The notes: generated from the letters alone by a model not told the origin. A stretch of DNA of 34,395 nt from Methanobrevibacter sp. (GCF_017447225.1 NZ_JAFSNZ010000082.1:1-34395), one strand, 5' to 3'. Shown: positions 7,462 to 15,976, counted from the first letter of the stretch. Numbers and translations: made by a program.

Positions 7462-8261
7462 TAAGCTTCTAATTTTGCAATTAGTCTTAAAATATCGGTT
7501 TGGGTTACAATTCCCACAACGACATCATCTTCTACAACAGGCAAACCGTTGAATCCGGTTTCCATCATTATTTTTGCAACTTCAGAAATGCATGTATCTT
7601 TAGTCACAACACGTGGATTGGTAGACATGATATCTTCAACCAATACTTCTTTGATTTGAGATTTTTGGTATTTTTCCGGAACTTTTTTTCTAAAGTCAAT
7701 GAAAGCTCTCATTAAATCTTTAGATGTAATCATTCCAACTAATGTTTCATCATCGATAACTGGAAGTCTGCCGACTTTAGAATCGAGACTGACTCTTCTT
7801 GCATGAACCAGCCTTTCGGATGGTGAAACTGATTTAATATCTTTAGACATTAATTCTTTGGTGCATATCTTATCATATTCACCGTCAACAGCCAATGTTA
7901 CGAAATCAGCTTTTGAAACAATACCTACCATTTCATCTCCGTCCATTACAGGAACTGATCCGATTCCATTTTCAAGCATAATTTCTGCTACTTCAGCTAA
8001 ACGCATTGTTTGCGGAACGGATATGATGTCCTTAACCATTACAGATGAAACATGGAGCCTTGAAGCAGGCATGCTTTCATATTTTGATGAACCGAGTTTC
8101 TTTGCAATGTCCCTTTCGGAAACAATACCAACTAATTCTTTGTTGTTAAGAACTGGAAGGCGTGAAATTTTATTTTTTCTAAGCAGTTTTAATGCATCTG
8201 CAAGACTTTGATCTTTGTCTATGGTAATTAATGTAGTAGACATTAAATTTTTGATTTGCAT
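7461..8261 (-). CDS. Four-CBS-domain protein (second of a tandem pair)
   Basis: A 266-residue protein consisting only of four CBS domains (about 1-60, 72-125, 135-190 and 207-264), each with the MS/MV-x-D-I-x-S-V start and GIVSxxD/GIVTQTD end. Two Bateman modules are expected. CBS modules bind adenine nucleotides, SAM or similar ligands and usually act as sensors; no catalytic, DNA-binding or membrane segment is attached. The start has GGAGGTTGC before the ATG, and the gene lies 14 bases after a second four-CBS gene, so the two are co-transcribed and might hetero-oligomerise. The ligand and partner are unknown. Confidence 0.9.
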   Translation of the reverse strand: MQIKNLMSTTLITIDKDQSLADALKLLRKNKISRLPVLNNKELVGIVSERDIAKKLGSSKYESMPASRLHVSSVMVKDIISVPQTMRLAEVAEIMLENGIGSVPVMDGDEMVGIVSKADFVTLAVDGEYDKICTKELMSKDIKSVSPSERLVHARRVSLDSKVGRLPVIDDETLVGMITSKDLMRAFIDFRKKVPEKYQKSQIKEVLVEDIMSTNPRVVTKDTCISEVAKIMMETGFNGLPVVEDDVVVGIVTQTDILRLIAKLEA

Positions 8262-8275
8262 AGAGCAACCTCCAT

Positions 8276-9139
8276 TTATAAGTTTTTAACAGCTCTTAAG
8301 ATATCTCTTTCAGTAATAATACCAATTATAGTATCATCTTTAACTACTGGTACACCACCAATATTGCTTATTTTGAATAATTCACAGATTTCACCAATAG
8401 TGTCTTCTGGTTCTACAATAATTGCATCTTTAACCATGATATCGGATAATTTAGTTTCTAAAACTTCACTTGCAGCGTTTGAATTTAAATTATCGAATAA
8501 TTCTTTAGCATTAAGGAAACGAATAATATCTGTTGAAGTTACAATACCTAACAATTTTTTAGCTGCTTTGGAAATGTCAGCTTCCCCTCCAACAATAGGA
8601 ATTCTTCTTAATCCATTTCTGACCATAATCTTACATGCACTTTCTACCGGAGTACCTGGAGTGGTAGTGAAAACTTTTGTACTCATGTAATCTTGTGCTG
8701 TTCTATCATCCATTTCTCCTGCAAGAGATAATGCGATATCTCTTTCTGTAACAATACCTGCGAGTTTATCATCTGAATCAATAAGAGGAAGTGCTCCTAT
8801 CTGATTTGCAAGCATTACATCTACAACTTCTTTAATAGAAGATTTTTCAGATAAACATATGACATCACGGGACATGATTTCACGTACAGGTTCATTGATA
8901 GCTGCTAAGAAGTTGTCTTCATATTTTTTCTCAATAATGTTAAATTTGTTACCTCCGCCAAAGAAGTCCAATATATCCATTACAGTTACGATACCTAATA
9001 CTTTACCGGAACCAGGATCGGTAATTGGTAATCTTCTGAATTGGTGTTCCATCATTACTTTTGCAGTATCTTTGATACTTTTACTTGGAGGAATTGATAC
9101 AACATCTTTAGATGCTATTTTCATTATATTTTCATTCAT
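8276..9139 (-). CDS. Four-CBS-domain protein (first of a tandem pair)
   Basis: A 287-residue protein with four CBS repeats: about 5-62, 82-135, 146-207 (with an insertion before KKLLGIVTSTD) and 228-286. Typical cores are RRLPITD, GALPLID, RRIPIVG and GGVPVVK, each followed by a GIVT/GIIT-x-x-D segment. The ATG at 9139 has GAGGTGAATGT before it. Like its downstream neighbour it carries no output domain, so it likely regulates another protein by ligand-dependent binding. The two genes have similar architecture and presumably arose by duplication, but their sequences have diverged clearly. Confidence 0.9.
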   Translation of the reverse strand: MNENIMKIASKDVVSIPPSKSIKDTAKVMMEHQFRRLPITDPGSGKVLGIVTVMDILDFFGGGNKFNIIEKKYEDNFLAAINEPVREIMSRDVICLSEKSSIKEVVDVMLANQIGALPLIDSDDKLAGIVTERDIALSLAGEMDDRTAQDYMSTKVFTTTPGTPVESACKIMVRNGLRRIPIVGGEADISKAAKKLLGIVTSTDIIRFLNAKELFDNLNSNAASEVLETKLSDIMVKDAIIVEPEDTIGEICELFKISNIGGVPVVKDDTIIGIITERDILRAVKNL

Positions 9140-9181
9140 ACATTCACCTCAAACTTGTAATTATGCGCCTAATAAAATCAT

Positions 9182-9880
9182 TTACTCTATATTCAAAATC
9201 TTATGAATCTGAGGAATGGTTGAAACATCGAAATATTTACCAACAATCTCAGAAAACTCAAATAAACAATCAGAAAGATTTTTCCATTCGTTCAAAGGGC
9301 TGGAAGGTTGAATAATAAATTGGATGTTATTTTCATCAATAATTTCCTTATCAATTTTTTTAATTACCTCTTCAAATGATTCTATTTTTAAGCTTGGCAA
9401 AATAACTACTTTACAATATACATTTATAGATTTTTCTATTAATAAATTTAGTGATTTAATTTCATTTAAAAAAATATCTTCATCAAAATGACCTTTAAAT
9501 TGTTCTTTTAGCTTAATATCAAGTGAAACAATATCTAAATCATCAATTAAATCAATATTCTCCGGTAGAGTACCATTTGTCTCAAGCATTATATTGAGGT
9601 CCGTGAGCTTAGAAACCTCGTTGATGAACTCTGGATACAATGAGGGTTCGCCACCGGTAAAAGATATAGTATGACAGTCAGGAGTTAAAATACTTTCGAT
9701 TTGTGATACGACCTCCTTAGGTGTCATGAGCATACCTTCCTTTTCGGAAATGCTGTGTTTCGTATCGCAGTAATCGCAGTTCAGATTGCAGCCTGCAAAA
9801 CGTACGAATATCTGTCTCTGGCCTATCAGGATGCCTTCTCCCTGAAATGATGAAAATATTTCAATAATTGGAGCTTTCAT
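9182..9880 (-). CDS. queE: 7-carboxy-7-deazaguanine synthase (radical SAM)
   Basis: Radical-SAM enzyme that rearranges 6-carboxytetrahydropterin into 7-carboxy-7-deazaguanine, on the route to preQ0 and, in archaea, archaeosine in tRNA. The protein is 232 residues with the N-terminal EIFSSFQGEGILIG signature and the cluster motif CNLNCDYC (Cys31, Cys35, Cys38). TGGEP follows, the SAM-binding stretch of the family. It starts two bases after queD in the same operon. The C-terminal half is less conserved, as usual. QueC, the next enzyme, is not in this window. Confidence 0.95.
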   Translation of the reverse strand: MKAPIIEIFSSFQGEGILIGQRQIFVRFAGCNLNCDYCDTKHSISEKEGMLMTPKEVVSQIESILTPDCHTISFTGGEPSLYPEFINEVSKLTDLNIMLETNGTLPENIDLIDDLDIVSLDIKLKEQFKGHFDEDIFLNEIKSLNLLIEKSINVYCKVVILPSLKIESFEEVIKKIDKEIIDENNIQFIIQPSSPLNEWKNLSDCLFEFSEIVGKYFDVSTIPQIHKILNIE

Positions 9881-9882
9881 AA

Positions 9883-10404
9883 CTATTCCACGAATTCCTT
9901 TTTATATTGTGCGCCCTGACCTATTCCCTCATTAACGCAAACTGAGATATATTCCAGATTGTCATAGGTTTCTGATAATTTACGGTATAGGGATTCTGCA
10001 AAAAACTTGGAAAGCTCTTCAGCAGAAGTATAAGGAAGCGGCAGGAATACACAGTCGACTGAAGGAACAGAATAACCTTTACCATCAATTTTAAATGAAA
10101 CTATCTCTTCTTCTTTCAAATCAAAAATTGAATCCTTTTCCTTATTGAAATCCTTAAAATCAATTAATGAATTATATACCGGAATCAAAAGCCTGTGGTC
10201 GAGCTCGTCACAGATGGCTTTAGTGTATTTTTTTACATCCTTAAAGTCTACAACGAATTCGAACTCACCTGCCCTTTCACCTTCTATTTCAACATCGACA
10301 AAGTAAGAGTGTCCATGTATAAATCCACATGATTCATGACCAGGAATGACATGGGCAGATGAGAATCTTAAATTTGACTGAATACCATTAACTAAAATTT
10401 TCAT
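9883..10404 (-). CDS. queD: 6-carboxytetrahydropterin synthase
   Basis: Makes 6-carboxy-5,6,7,8-tetrahydropterin from dihydroneopterin triphosphate, the step before QueE. The 173-residue protein has the zinc site His18, His30 and His32 in the FSSAH and HGH motifs, with the catalytic Cys26 ([11 protein letters not shown]). Later come DELDHRLL, with the Asp-His pair, and CVNEG, with the pterin-anchoring Glu. It is longer than the bacterial enzyme (about 120 residues) because of an insertion around 85-120. Its ATG overlaps the stop codon of the upstream DUF366-like gene by four bases. Confidence 0.93.
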   Translation of the reverse strand: MKILVNGIQSNLRFSSAHVIPGHESCGFIHGHSYFVDVEIEGERAGEFEFVVDFKDVKKYTKAICDELDHRLLIPVYNSLIDFKDFNKEKDSIFDLKEEEIVSFKIDGKGYSVPSVDCVFLPLPYTSAEELSKFFAESLYRKLSETYDNLEYISVCVNEGIGQGAQYKKEFVE

Positions 10405-10988
10405 GCTAACACCTTGGTTTTACTAATATCTTTTTCAATTGTTTCAATTTCATCAATGAATCTGTCAACAACTTCAAAAATCAAATCCTTTAAGTTATTT
10501 TCATTAAAGACATTACCATCATCAATATCATATAATCCTATTGTTTCAACGTCCCCTGGAGTTCCCTTATCTTCGAGATTCAATGCAAAATGAATCTTTG
10601 CAGAACTTAGAGAAACGCTGGCTATTGAAATGCTGAGTTTTCTTCCATCAACAAAAATATCATCACCTTCACGGGTTGTCTTAACTCCCCTTTCAGTCAG
10701 GATTTCTCTAAAAATCATTACAAGAAGCCTTTGGCGAAGATAGGCTATTCTCATATTTGTAGGCTGCTGATCGAAGAATTCACAAATGAAATTAACCATA
10801 TTGTTTGACTTGATTTCCAATCCGACATCGGCAAAGTCCTTTAAATTATCAGGAGTGATGTTTACCGGACCAATCCATGTGACGATTGATGAGCCGTAAA
10901 TTCCAAACTCCTGGAAAGCCCATGAGGGATTGATTTGGCTGCCGTCGTATTCAAAAATATCTTCAACATGTTTATGAGTTATATTCAT
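10401..10988 (-). CDS. DUF366-type protein linked to 7-deazaguanine genes
   Basis: A 195-residue soluble protein that I match to the archaeal DUF366 family from overall character ([19 protein letters not shown] near the N-terminus and [17 protein letters not shown] in the centre) and from its place before queD-queE. No classical enzymatic motif is seen, though the conserved His, Asp and Ser/Lys positions could form an active site. The ATGA overlap with queD implies a shared product ratio, so a role in preQ0/archaeosine synthesis or tRNA modification is likely by context only. A TATA box at about 11011-11018 lies only about 25 bases from the ATG, so the operon transcript may be nearly leaderless. 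Confidence 0.75.
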   Translation of the reverse strand: MNITHKHVEDIFEYDGSQINPSWAFQEFGIYGSSIVTWIGPVNITPDNLKDFADVGLEIKSNNMVNFICEFFDQQPTNMRIAYLRQRLLVMIFREILTERGVKTTREGDDIFVDGRKLSISIASVSLSSAKIHFALNLEDKGTPGDVETIGLYDIDDGNVFNENNLKDLIFEVVDRFIDEIETIEKDISKTKVLA

Positions 10989-11010
10989 TTTAAAACCTAT
11001 TCTTTATAAT

Positions 11011-11018
11011 TTATAAAA
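11011..11018 (-). promoter_or_regulatory. TATA box of the DUF366-queD-queE operon
   Basis: TTTTATAA on the minus strand, about 25 bases upstream of the ATG at 10988. At archaeal spacing the transcript would start at or just before the start codon. Confidence 0.5.
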
Positions 11019-11070
11019 AAACTTACAATACTATATTAGTTGAAGATATTAAAAAAGGTTAAGAAAAAAT

Positions 11071-11109
11071 AAGAAAAAAAGTATCATCTCCAATTGGAGA
11101 AAAATACTT
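11071..11109 (-). terminator. Hairpin terminator after the duplicated-domain exported protein
   Basis: AAGTAT (11079-11084) pairs with ATACTT (11104-11109) around the perfect 14-base palindrome TCTCCAATTGGAGA (11088-11101). On the minus strand a T-rich run follows. It sits just after the stop codon at 11116 and ahead of the queDE promoter. Confidence 0.65.
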
Positions 11110-11115
11110 GAAAAT

Positions 11116-12246
11116 TTAAATTGTTGAATTAATGCCAACATTGCCTGAATATACAGTTAATTCAGGATAATCAATAGTTATGTGAAGTTCTGAATGTGTA
11201 TCCTCGACATGTTGCTGTGAAGGTTCATTTGATAATTCTAAATCACGAATCTCTTCATTAGAATGAATTGGATGATAATCCGGATTTGAATATAACTCCT
11301 GCAGATAATGGTCATTATTCCAGGAATCTAATGCTTCTTCACGAGATATTATAGCAGGATTATTAATATCAAAATAGTTTTTCACACCGAAATGAAGCGG
11401 ATAATCGCAAATCATAACATCATCTAAAGGTACTGTAACATTTCCCAATACCACATATCTTCCGCAATCCATACATAACAGATATTTGTCTGTGAAATCA
11501 TCATGAACATTTAAAAATATCTCATCATGGCCAGGCAATTGACGATAATTCATGTTTAGTTGGTTAGTTTCATACTCAAATCTTTCTTTTTGAACTTCAT
11601 CAGGGAATTCACCATTTTTCAGATAATATTTAGCATCCCACGCATCGTAGATATATGGGCTTGACAAATCAAAGTAAGAATCTCCTATTCCACAATTAAG
11701 ATGACATATGAAATCAGTTTCAAGAGGGATTGTAATATTTCCTAACGGAATAAAACCGTCTTCAACACACCATCCATACTTATCCGTAAAGTCCTGGCCT
11801 TTTTTGATAAAGATATGGTCTTTATAATTTGGAGATAAGATATAATCAGATTTATTAATATTATCAAATGGAAGAGTACCTTGCTGAAGAGGATAAAAAT
11901 AAGGATCTTTTCCACCGGATGGCTGTCCGCCAATTGATACATCAGCAACACCTGCAGTATAACCCACATAAGAACTTATTTTAGTTGAATTATCCAAATC
12001 AGTTGTTGAATCTGGAGACATATCCAATACAACGTTGCTTAATTGTTGAAGAACACTACTTGAAGCAATACTTTTAACAAGTTCTTCATTGGATAAAGAA
12101 ATATCTCCAGACATTTTTTCTTCATCCGGCAATGAAACATTATCATTAACATCATCCATTTCATTTGAAACAGGATTATTTATCACTTGTGATGAAAAAT
12201 CACTTGAAACAAATGCATAGCCCCCTACAATTAATCCAATAGCCAA
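11116..12246 (-). CDS. Exported or membrane-anchored protein with a duplicated Cys-containing domain
   Basis: 376 residues from the only canonical in-frame start (TTG at 12246). The frame stays open upstream, and the codons from about 12279 add KKIIAGVCVLL, which would complete a classic signal anchor; a GGGGTG start/ribosome site there is out of frame by one base at a run of seven A. The N-terminal region (20-115) is acidic and Ser/Asn-rich. Two copies of a domain of about 70 residues follow (about 144-213 and 242-313). Each has (H/E)IF-x(6-7)-DFTDKY-x(2)-C, then LGN(I/V)T(I/V)PL, IC and YFD. Together with the Cys residues this suggests metal binding or disulfides outside the cell. I do not recognise the family. 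Confidence 0.75.
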   Translation of the reverse strand: MAIGLIVGGYAFVSSDFSSQVINNPVSNEMDDVNDNVSLPDEEKMSGDISLSNEELVKSIASSSVLQQLSNVVLDMSPDSTTDLDNSTKISSYVGYTAGVADVSIGGQPSGGKDPYFYPLQQGTLPFDNINKSDYILSPNYKDHIFIKKGQDFTDKYGWCVEDGFIPLGNITIPLETDFICHLNCGIGDSYFDLSSPYIYDAWDAKYYLKNGEFPDEVQKERFEYETNQLNMNYRQLPGHDEIFLNVHDDFTDKYLLCMDCGRYVVLGNVTVPLDDVMICDYPLHFGVKNYFDINNPAIISREEALDSWNNDHYLQELYSNPDYHPIHSNEEIRDLELSNEPSQQHVEDTHSELHITIDYPELTVYSGNVGINSTI

Positions 12247-12564
12247 TAAGACACAAACGCCTGCAATTATTTTTTTAATATTTTCACCCCCACAGATTTT
12301 AGTAATATTTATTATACATTTAATGACTTATATATTTAACTTTTTTAAAGATTCATTTAAATTTCTTGAAAAGATTATTTACCAATATCAATTTGTAAAT
12401 TAGATATAGGATAACACACAGCAATACCAGAATAAAAATCAAAATATACATAATTAAACACAACCACTGTAATATATATTATTCAATTAATGACATATAA
12501 ATGTTACACATAACACAAAATAAATTTAATAGATGATACAGAAGTTTATAAAGGAGTTATTTTT
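12247..12564. other. Divergent promoter region
   Basis: Apart from the likely upstream coding extension of the minus-strand exported protein (to about 12279-12287), this holds promoter signals only. On the minus strand TAAATATATAAG (12327-12338) lies about 40-50 bases before that gene. On the plus strand CATATAAATG (about 12494-12503) lies about 65 bases before the nucleotidyltransferase, whose AAAGGAG site is at 12551-12557. No RNA gene or further frame was found. Confidence 0.6.
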
Positions 12565-13635
12565 ATGCAAGTAAGAACAAGAGATTTTATTTACACGACT
12601 GACGGAATGTATTTCGCATCAACAAATTACATCCATCCGGAAGACAGATACATCTCATTTTTAAGATATATCCCTGATGAAAATGGAGACAGGGAAAAAG
12701 ACGGTATAAGATATAGAAAAGTTGGCTCTGAAGAAGCATATTCATATTTACGTGAAAATTATCCGGATTACTTATATTTCTGTGACGTTACCAATGTGGA
12801 AATGATGGGAGTTCCTATCGATAAGGTAGAAAGAGTAATCAAACCTGAAAACAGATTGCTGGGTCTTAAAAAGACATTTGAATCTGGCGGAGAAGTTAAA
12901 AATCCTGAAATCATAGCAAAACTAATGGACGTGTGCGACTTCTTCCACTACATTGCAGGAATAGACTATGAAGATATGGGAATTTCAGGGTCCATTTTGC
13001 CGGGACTCCAAAAAGAGGATGTTTCAGATTTGGATTATGTAATCTATGGACTTGACAACCACAGGAAAGCCATTGAAGCATTTAAAAAACATAGAAATGA
13101 GGAAGTCTACATTGAAGAAGTGGACAAGCACATCACCTTAAACGGAATTACAGATGACTACTGGGACTTTGTTTACAACAAAAGAATGAGCGATTCCAGC
13201 CTGACTCCTGAAGAATTCAAATGGTATGAAAACAGAAAAGCCAACAGGGGAACAATCAACGGCACATTATTTGATATTTTAGCCACAAAAGGATATGATG
13301 AGATTAAAGGAAGCTGGGGAGATACAAGATATGAACCTCAGGGAATAGCTAAAATAGAATGCGATATCGTAAGCGCACTTGGAGCCTTTGACAATCCGTC
13401 ATTATACACAATTGAGAATCTGGAAGTCCTTGAAGGCGTTGAAAAAGACATTGTAGAAGTTGTTTCATTCACACACACCTACGCCGGCGAAGTGGTTGAT
13501 GGAGAACATGTGATTGCCAAAGGAAAAGTCGAAAAGGTAATTCAGGATGGAAAGGAAGACTACTACAGGCTTGTTGTCGGAACTACCCGTGAGGCAATAG
13601 ATGAATATCTCAAGCTAAAAATTCCTCCTGCATGA
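12565..13635 (+). CDS. Predicted nucleotidyltransferase (COG1665-like)
   Basis: A 356-residue soluble protein with a polymerase-beta-type nucleotidyltransferase signature in its middle: G142-S143 in GISGSILPG, then D155 and D157 in SDLDYVIYG, matching the GS-x(10-13)-DxD metal-binding pattern. The residues on either side (1-120 and 190-356) are conserved-looking but carry no motif I can name. This fits the archaeal family of predicted nucleotidyltransferases known mainly from methanogens; its substrate is not known. The ATG is preceded by AAAGGAG. It is a single gene, divergent from the exported protein and followed by the Cas4-like gene with its own promoter. Confidence 0.8.
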   Translation: MQVRTRDFIYTTDGMYFASTNYIHPEDRYISFLRYIPDENGDREKDGIRYRKVGSEEAYSYLRENYPDYLYFCDVTNVEMMGVPIDKVERVIKPENRLLGLKKTFESGGEVKNPEIIAKLMDVCDFFHYIAGIDYEDMGISGSILPGLQKEDVSDLDYVIYGLDNHRKAIEAFKKHRNEEVYIEEVDKHITLNGITDDYWDFVYNKRMSDSSLTPEEFKWYENRKANRGTINGTLFDILATKGYDEIKGSWGDTRYEPQGIAKIECDIVSALGAFDNPSLYTIENLEVLEGVEKDIVEVVSFTHTYAGEVVDGEHVIAKGKVEKVIQDGKEDYYRLVVGTTREAIDEYLKLKIPPA

Positions 13636-13740
13636 AAATATTGTCCTGAGTGATAAATATTTACTTGAAACACCATAATTTTATTAACATCACCTTATTT
13701 ACTTCTTTTAAAAGAATTGGCCTCATTTAACACCACCATT

Positions 13741-13748
13741 ATTTATAA
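13741..13748 (+). promoter_or_regulatory. TATA box of the Cas4-like gene
   Basis: ATTTATAA about 45-50 bases before the ATG at 13792, giving a predicted start of transcription near 13770. A GAGGTTAG ribosome-binding site precedes the ATG. The gene is therefore likely expressed on its own. Confidence 0.5.
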
Positions 13749-13791
13749 CATGAGATACAACCTAATATTACAAAAATTGAGAGGTTAGAAA

Positions 13792-14586
13792 ATGATTAAC
13801 GTATCTGCAATAAGGTCATATATGTACTGTCCAATGAAACTCTACCTGCAGAGCCATGTGGACCAAAGAGAAAACAGCGCAATAGAACTGAATCTGGAAT
13901 TGAAAAAGATAAAAATAGATACACAGGATCTGATTCAGAAAAATATGCGCAAACTAAAAAAGGAAATGAACATAACCCAAATCGAGGATACACTATCGGA
14001 AAACGTTGCAAATTATCTTGAAAGCACATTTTCATCAATCCAGAACATGGATTTGGGATTGACAAACGACCAGGTGATTGAAATAAACAACGAAACCTAC
14101 TTCAACATAAAGCTCCAGGCATTAAAATCCAAACAGGCCATGGAACTATTAGGAAAAAACGGTTTTGGAATAGTCGACATGTTTTTTCCGAACTGCATGT
14201 ATTCCTATTTACTTAAAGACCAGAGACTGGAACTGATTGGATTATGCGATAAGATTGAAATAGTTGACGGCAAATATTTCCCGATTTCAATAAAGCATAA
14301 CAATCCACCACTGAAAGGAGTATGGGATCAGGATGCAATGGACCTTGCAGCAAATGCAATACTGATAGAAGAGGAATTTGAAACTGAAGTCTTTGTAGGG
14401 TTTATTGAATACAGTAAAATCAATGAACGAAGACCAGTAGTGATGGATGTGAACCTGAGAAAATCACTGTTCAATACAATAAACGAAGTAAAAGAAATAG
14501 AATACAACAAAAAAGTGCCAACCGTGAAAATAAACGATAGAAAATGCGGAAATTGTGAATATAAAAATATATGCATAAAAGAATAG
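13792..14586 (+). CDS. Cas4-like PD-(D/E)XK/RecB-family protein, stand-alone
   Basis: 264 residues with the Cas4/RecB layout: the N-terminal YMYCPMKLYLQ (Cys13) and the C-terminal triad CGNCEYKNIC (Cys252, Cys255, Cys261), which together would bind a 4Fe-4S cluster. Between them are the nuclease-core positions LCDKIEI (Asp153) and FPISIKHN (Lys168), then DQDAMDLAANAILIEE, like the Q-x3-Y helix. In active Cas4 the segment reads E-x-K, but here Ser166 stands where Glu is expected. The nuclease may therefore be altered or inactive. No cas1, cas2 or effector gene is nearby; a small CRISPR array lies about 20 kb away. It could be a non-CRISPR Cas4 homologue acting in DNA repair. Confidence 0.8.
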   Translation: MINVSAIRSYMYCPMKLYLQSHVDQRENSAIELNLELKKIKIDTQDLIQKNMRKLKKEMNITQIEDTLSENVANYLESTFSSIQNMDLGLTNDQVIEINNETYFNIKLQALKSKQAMELLGKNGFGIVDMFFPNCMYSYLLKDQRLELIGLCDKIEIVDGKYFPISIKHNNPPLKGVWDQDAMDLAANAILIEEEFETEVFVGFIEYSKINERRPVVMDVNLRKSLFNTINEVKEIEYNKKVPTVKINDRKCGNCEYKNICIKE

Positions 14587-14607
14587 GGAACTAATCCTTA
14601 TTCTTTT
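14577..14607. terminator. Bidirectional hairpin terminator between convergent genes
   Basis: AAAAGAATAGGG (14577-14588) pairs with CCTTATTCTTTT (14596-14607) over 12 positions with one G-T, around a 7-base loop. Both stop codons (Cas4-like at 14586, ABC ATPase at 14607) lie inside it, and each strand gives a T-run after the stem. Confidence 0.7.
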
Positions 14608-15290
14608 TAGTCATAAAATTTACCTAAGAACTCTTTCATTCTGGCATTATCAGATGAGAATACCTCATCAGGAGTTCCTTCTTCAATAATATAGCCATCG
14701 TCCATGAAAATTATCTTATCTGCCACATTACGTGCAAATGTCATTTCGTGAGTAACAATAACCATAGTCATGTGTTCAGCAGCCAAATCCCTGATTACAA
14801 CCAGAATTTCACCAGTCAATTCGGGATCCAATGCTGAAGTCGGCTCATCGAAAAATAGAATATCCGGATTCATTGCAAGAGCACGGGCTATTGAAACCCT
14901 TTGCTGCTGGCCTCCAGACAATTCATGAGGATATGCGTCTTCCTTATCAGACAGTCCCATTTTCTTAAGCAAATCACGAGCGGATTTGAAAACTTCATCC
15001 TTATCTCTTTTTTGAACTTTGATTGGAGCATTAGTAATATTTTTCATGACAGTATGATGTGGGAACAGATTGAAATCCTGGAACACCAAACCGAATGTTC
15101 CATTAAAATCAATTATTCCACTATCTTCCTGCTCCAAATCTGTTATACAACGAAGTAAAGTTGATTTGCCTGAACCTGATGGTCCGATAATACATAATAC
15201 TTCACCTTTTTCAACATTAAGAGAAATATCTTTAAGAACTACATTATCATCGAAACTTTTTTTAAGATTTTTTACTTCCAATAAACTCAT
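14607..15290 (-). CDS. Polar amino-acid ABC transporter, ATP-binding protein
   Basis: The ATPase subunit that powers uptake of a polar amino acid (GlnQ/HisP type), on the inner face of the membrane. In its 227 residues are Walker A (GPSGSGKST), the Q-loop (FQDFNLFPHH), the signature LSGGQQQRVSIARALA, Walker B (ILFFDEPTSALD) and the switch His (VTHEMTF). The length is standard, with no C-terminal regulatory domain. It is last of three genes after the permease (10 bases) and the binding protein. The exact amino acid cannot be read from the sequence. Confidence 0.95.
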   Translation of the reverse strand: MSLLEVKNLKKSFDDNVVLKDISLNVEKGEVLCIIGPSGSGKSTLLRCITDLEQEDSGIIDFNGTFGLVFQDFNLFPHHTVMKNITNAPIKVQKRDKDEVFKSARDLLKKMGLSDKEDAYPHELSGGQQQRVSIARALAMNPDILFFDEPTSALDPELTGEILVVIRDLAAEHMTMVIVTHEMTFARNVADKIIFMDDGYIIEEGTPDEVFSSDNARMKEFLGKFYD

Positions 15291-15300
15291 AATATCTCCC

Positions 15301-15951
15301 TTATGCTAAATAATTAAATCTTTTTTCAAGACGTTCCATTACAAATGCTACAAGCACGTTAAATACATAATAAAATACTCCTGCAACCAGTAAAGCTGCG
15401 ATGGATGCATCAGCTGCAGCAATCTGTTTGGCCACAGTAAACATTTCCGGAACTGCGATAACAAAAGACAATGAAGTATCCTTTACAAGAGTAATGACCT
15501 CGTTTGTTACTGATGGAAGAATAATTCTAAATACCTGCGGTAAAATAATCGTGAAAAATGTTTGAACTTTACCGTAACCCAATACCTGAGCAGCCTCATA
15601 CTGACCTTTAGGAATAGCTTCAATACCTCCCCTATAGATTTCAGCAAAGTATGCTGCGTAATTTATTGAAAATGCAATGATAACAGCGATAAATCTATAG
15701 TCCGGTGAAAGGGTTGCTCCGAATATATAATAAGGTCCGAAAAATACAACAATTAATTGTAACATTAATGGCGTACCCCTCATGATAGATATGTAAATTT
15801 TCATTAGCCATCTGAGAGGAGCGAATTTACTCATTCTTCCGAATGCAATTAATAATCCTAATGGAAGAGAAAATAATAATGTAAGTAAGAATATTTCGAT
15901 GGAGGTAACCATACCATCCATCAATAATCCTACCATTGATTCTAACATCAT
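15301..15951 (-). CDS. Polar amino-acid ABC transporter, permease
   Basis: A 216-residue membrane subunit of the HisM/GlnP family with about five hydrophobic helices. It carries the cytoplasmic coupling motif EIYRGGIEAIPKGQYEAAQVLGYG (key part GQ-EAA-x3-G) that contacts the ATPase. A single permease gene implies a homodimer. An RGTPLMLQLIVVFF stretch at about 58-71 is also typical. It lies between the binding-protein and ATPase genes with short gaps, as in bacterial-type PAAT operons. Confidence 0.94.
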   Translation of the reverse strand: MMLESMVGLLMDGMVTSIEIFLLTLLFSLPLGLLIAFGRMSKFAPLRWLMKIYISIMRGTPLMLQLIVVFFGPYYIFGATLSPDYRFIAVIIAFSINYAAYFAEIYRGGIEAIPKGQYEAAQVLGYGKVQTFFTIILPQVFRIILPSVTNEVITLVKDTSLSFVIAVPEMFTVAKQIAAADASIAALLVAGVFYYVFNVLVAFVMERLEKRFNYLA

Positions 15952-15976
15952 AGACTAGTCTACCTCATTTCAAAAT

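Noticed and set aside
12244-12290. Starting the exported protein at the GTG at 12287.
   Set aside because: In that frame a TAA stop occurs after six codons (at 12269-12267). It works only if the seven-A run had one more base, so it is listed as a finding and not as the gene start.
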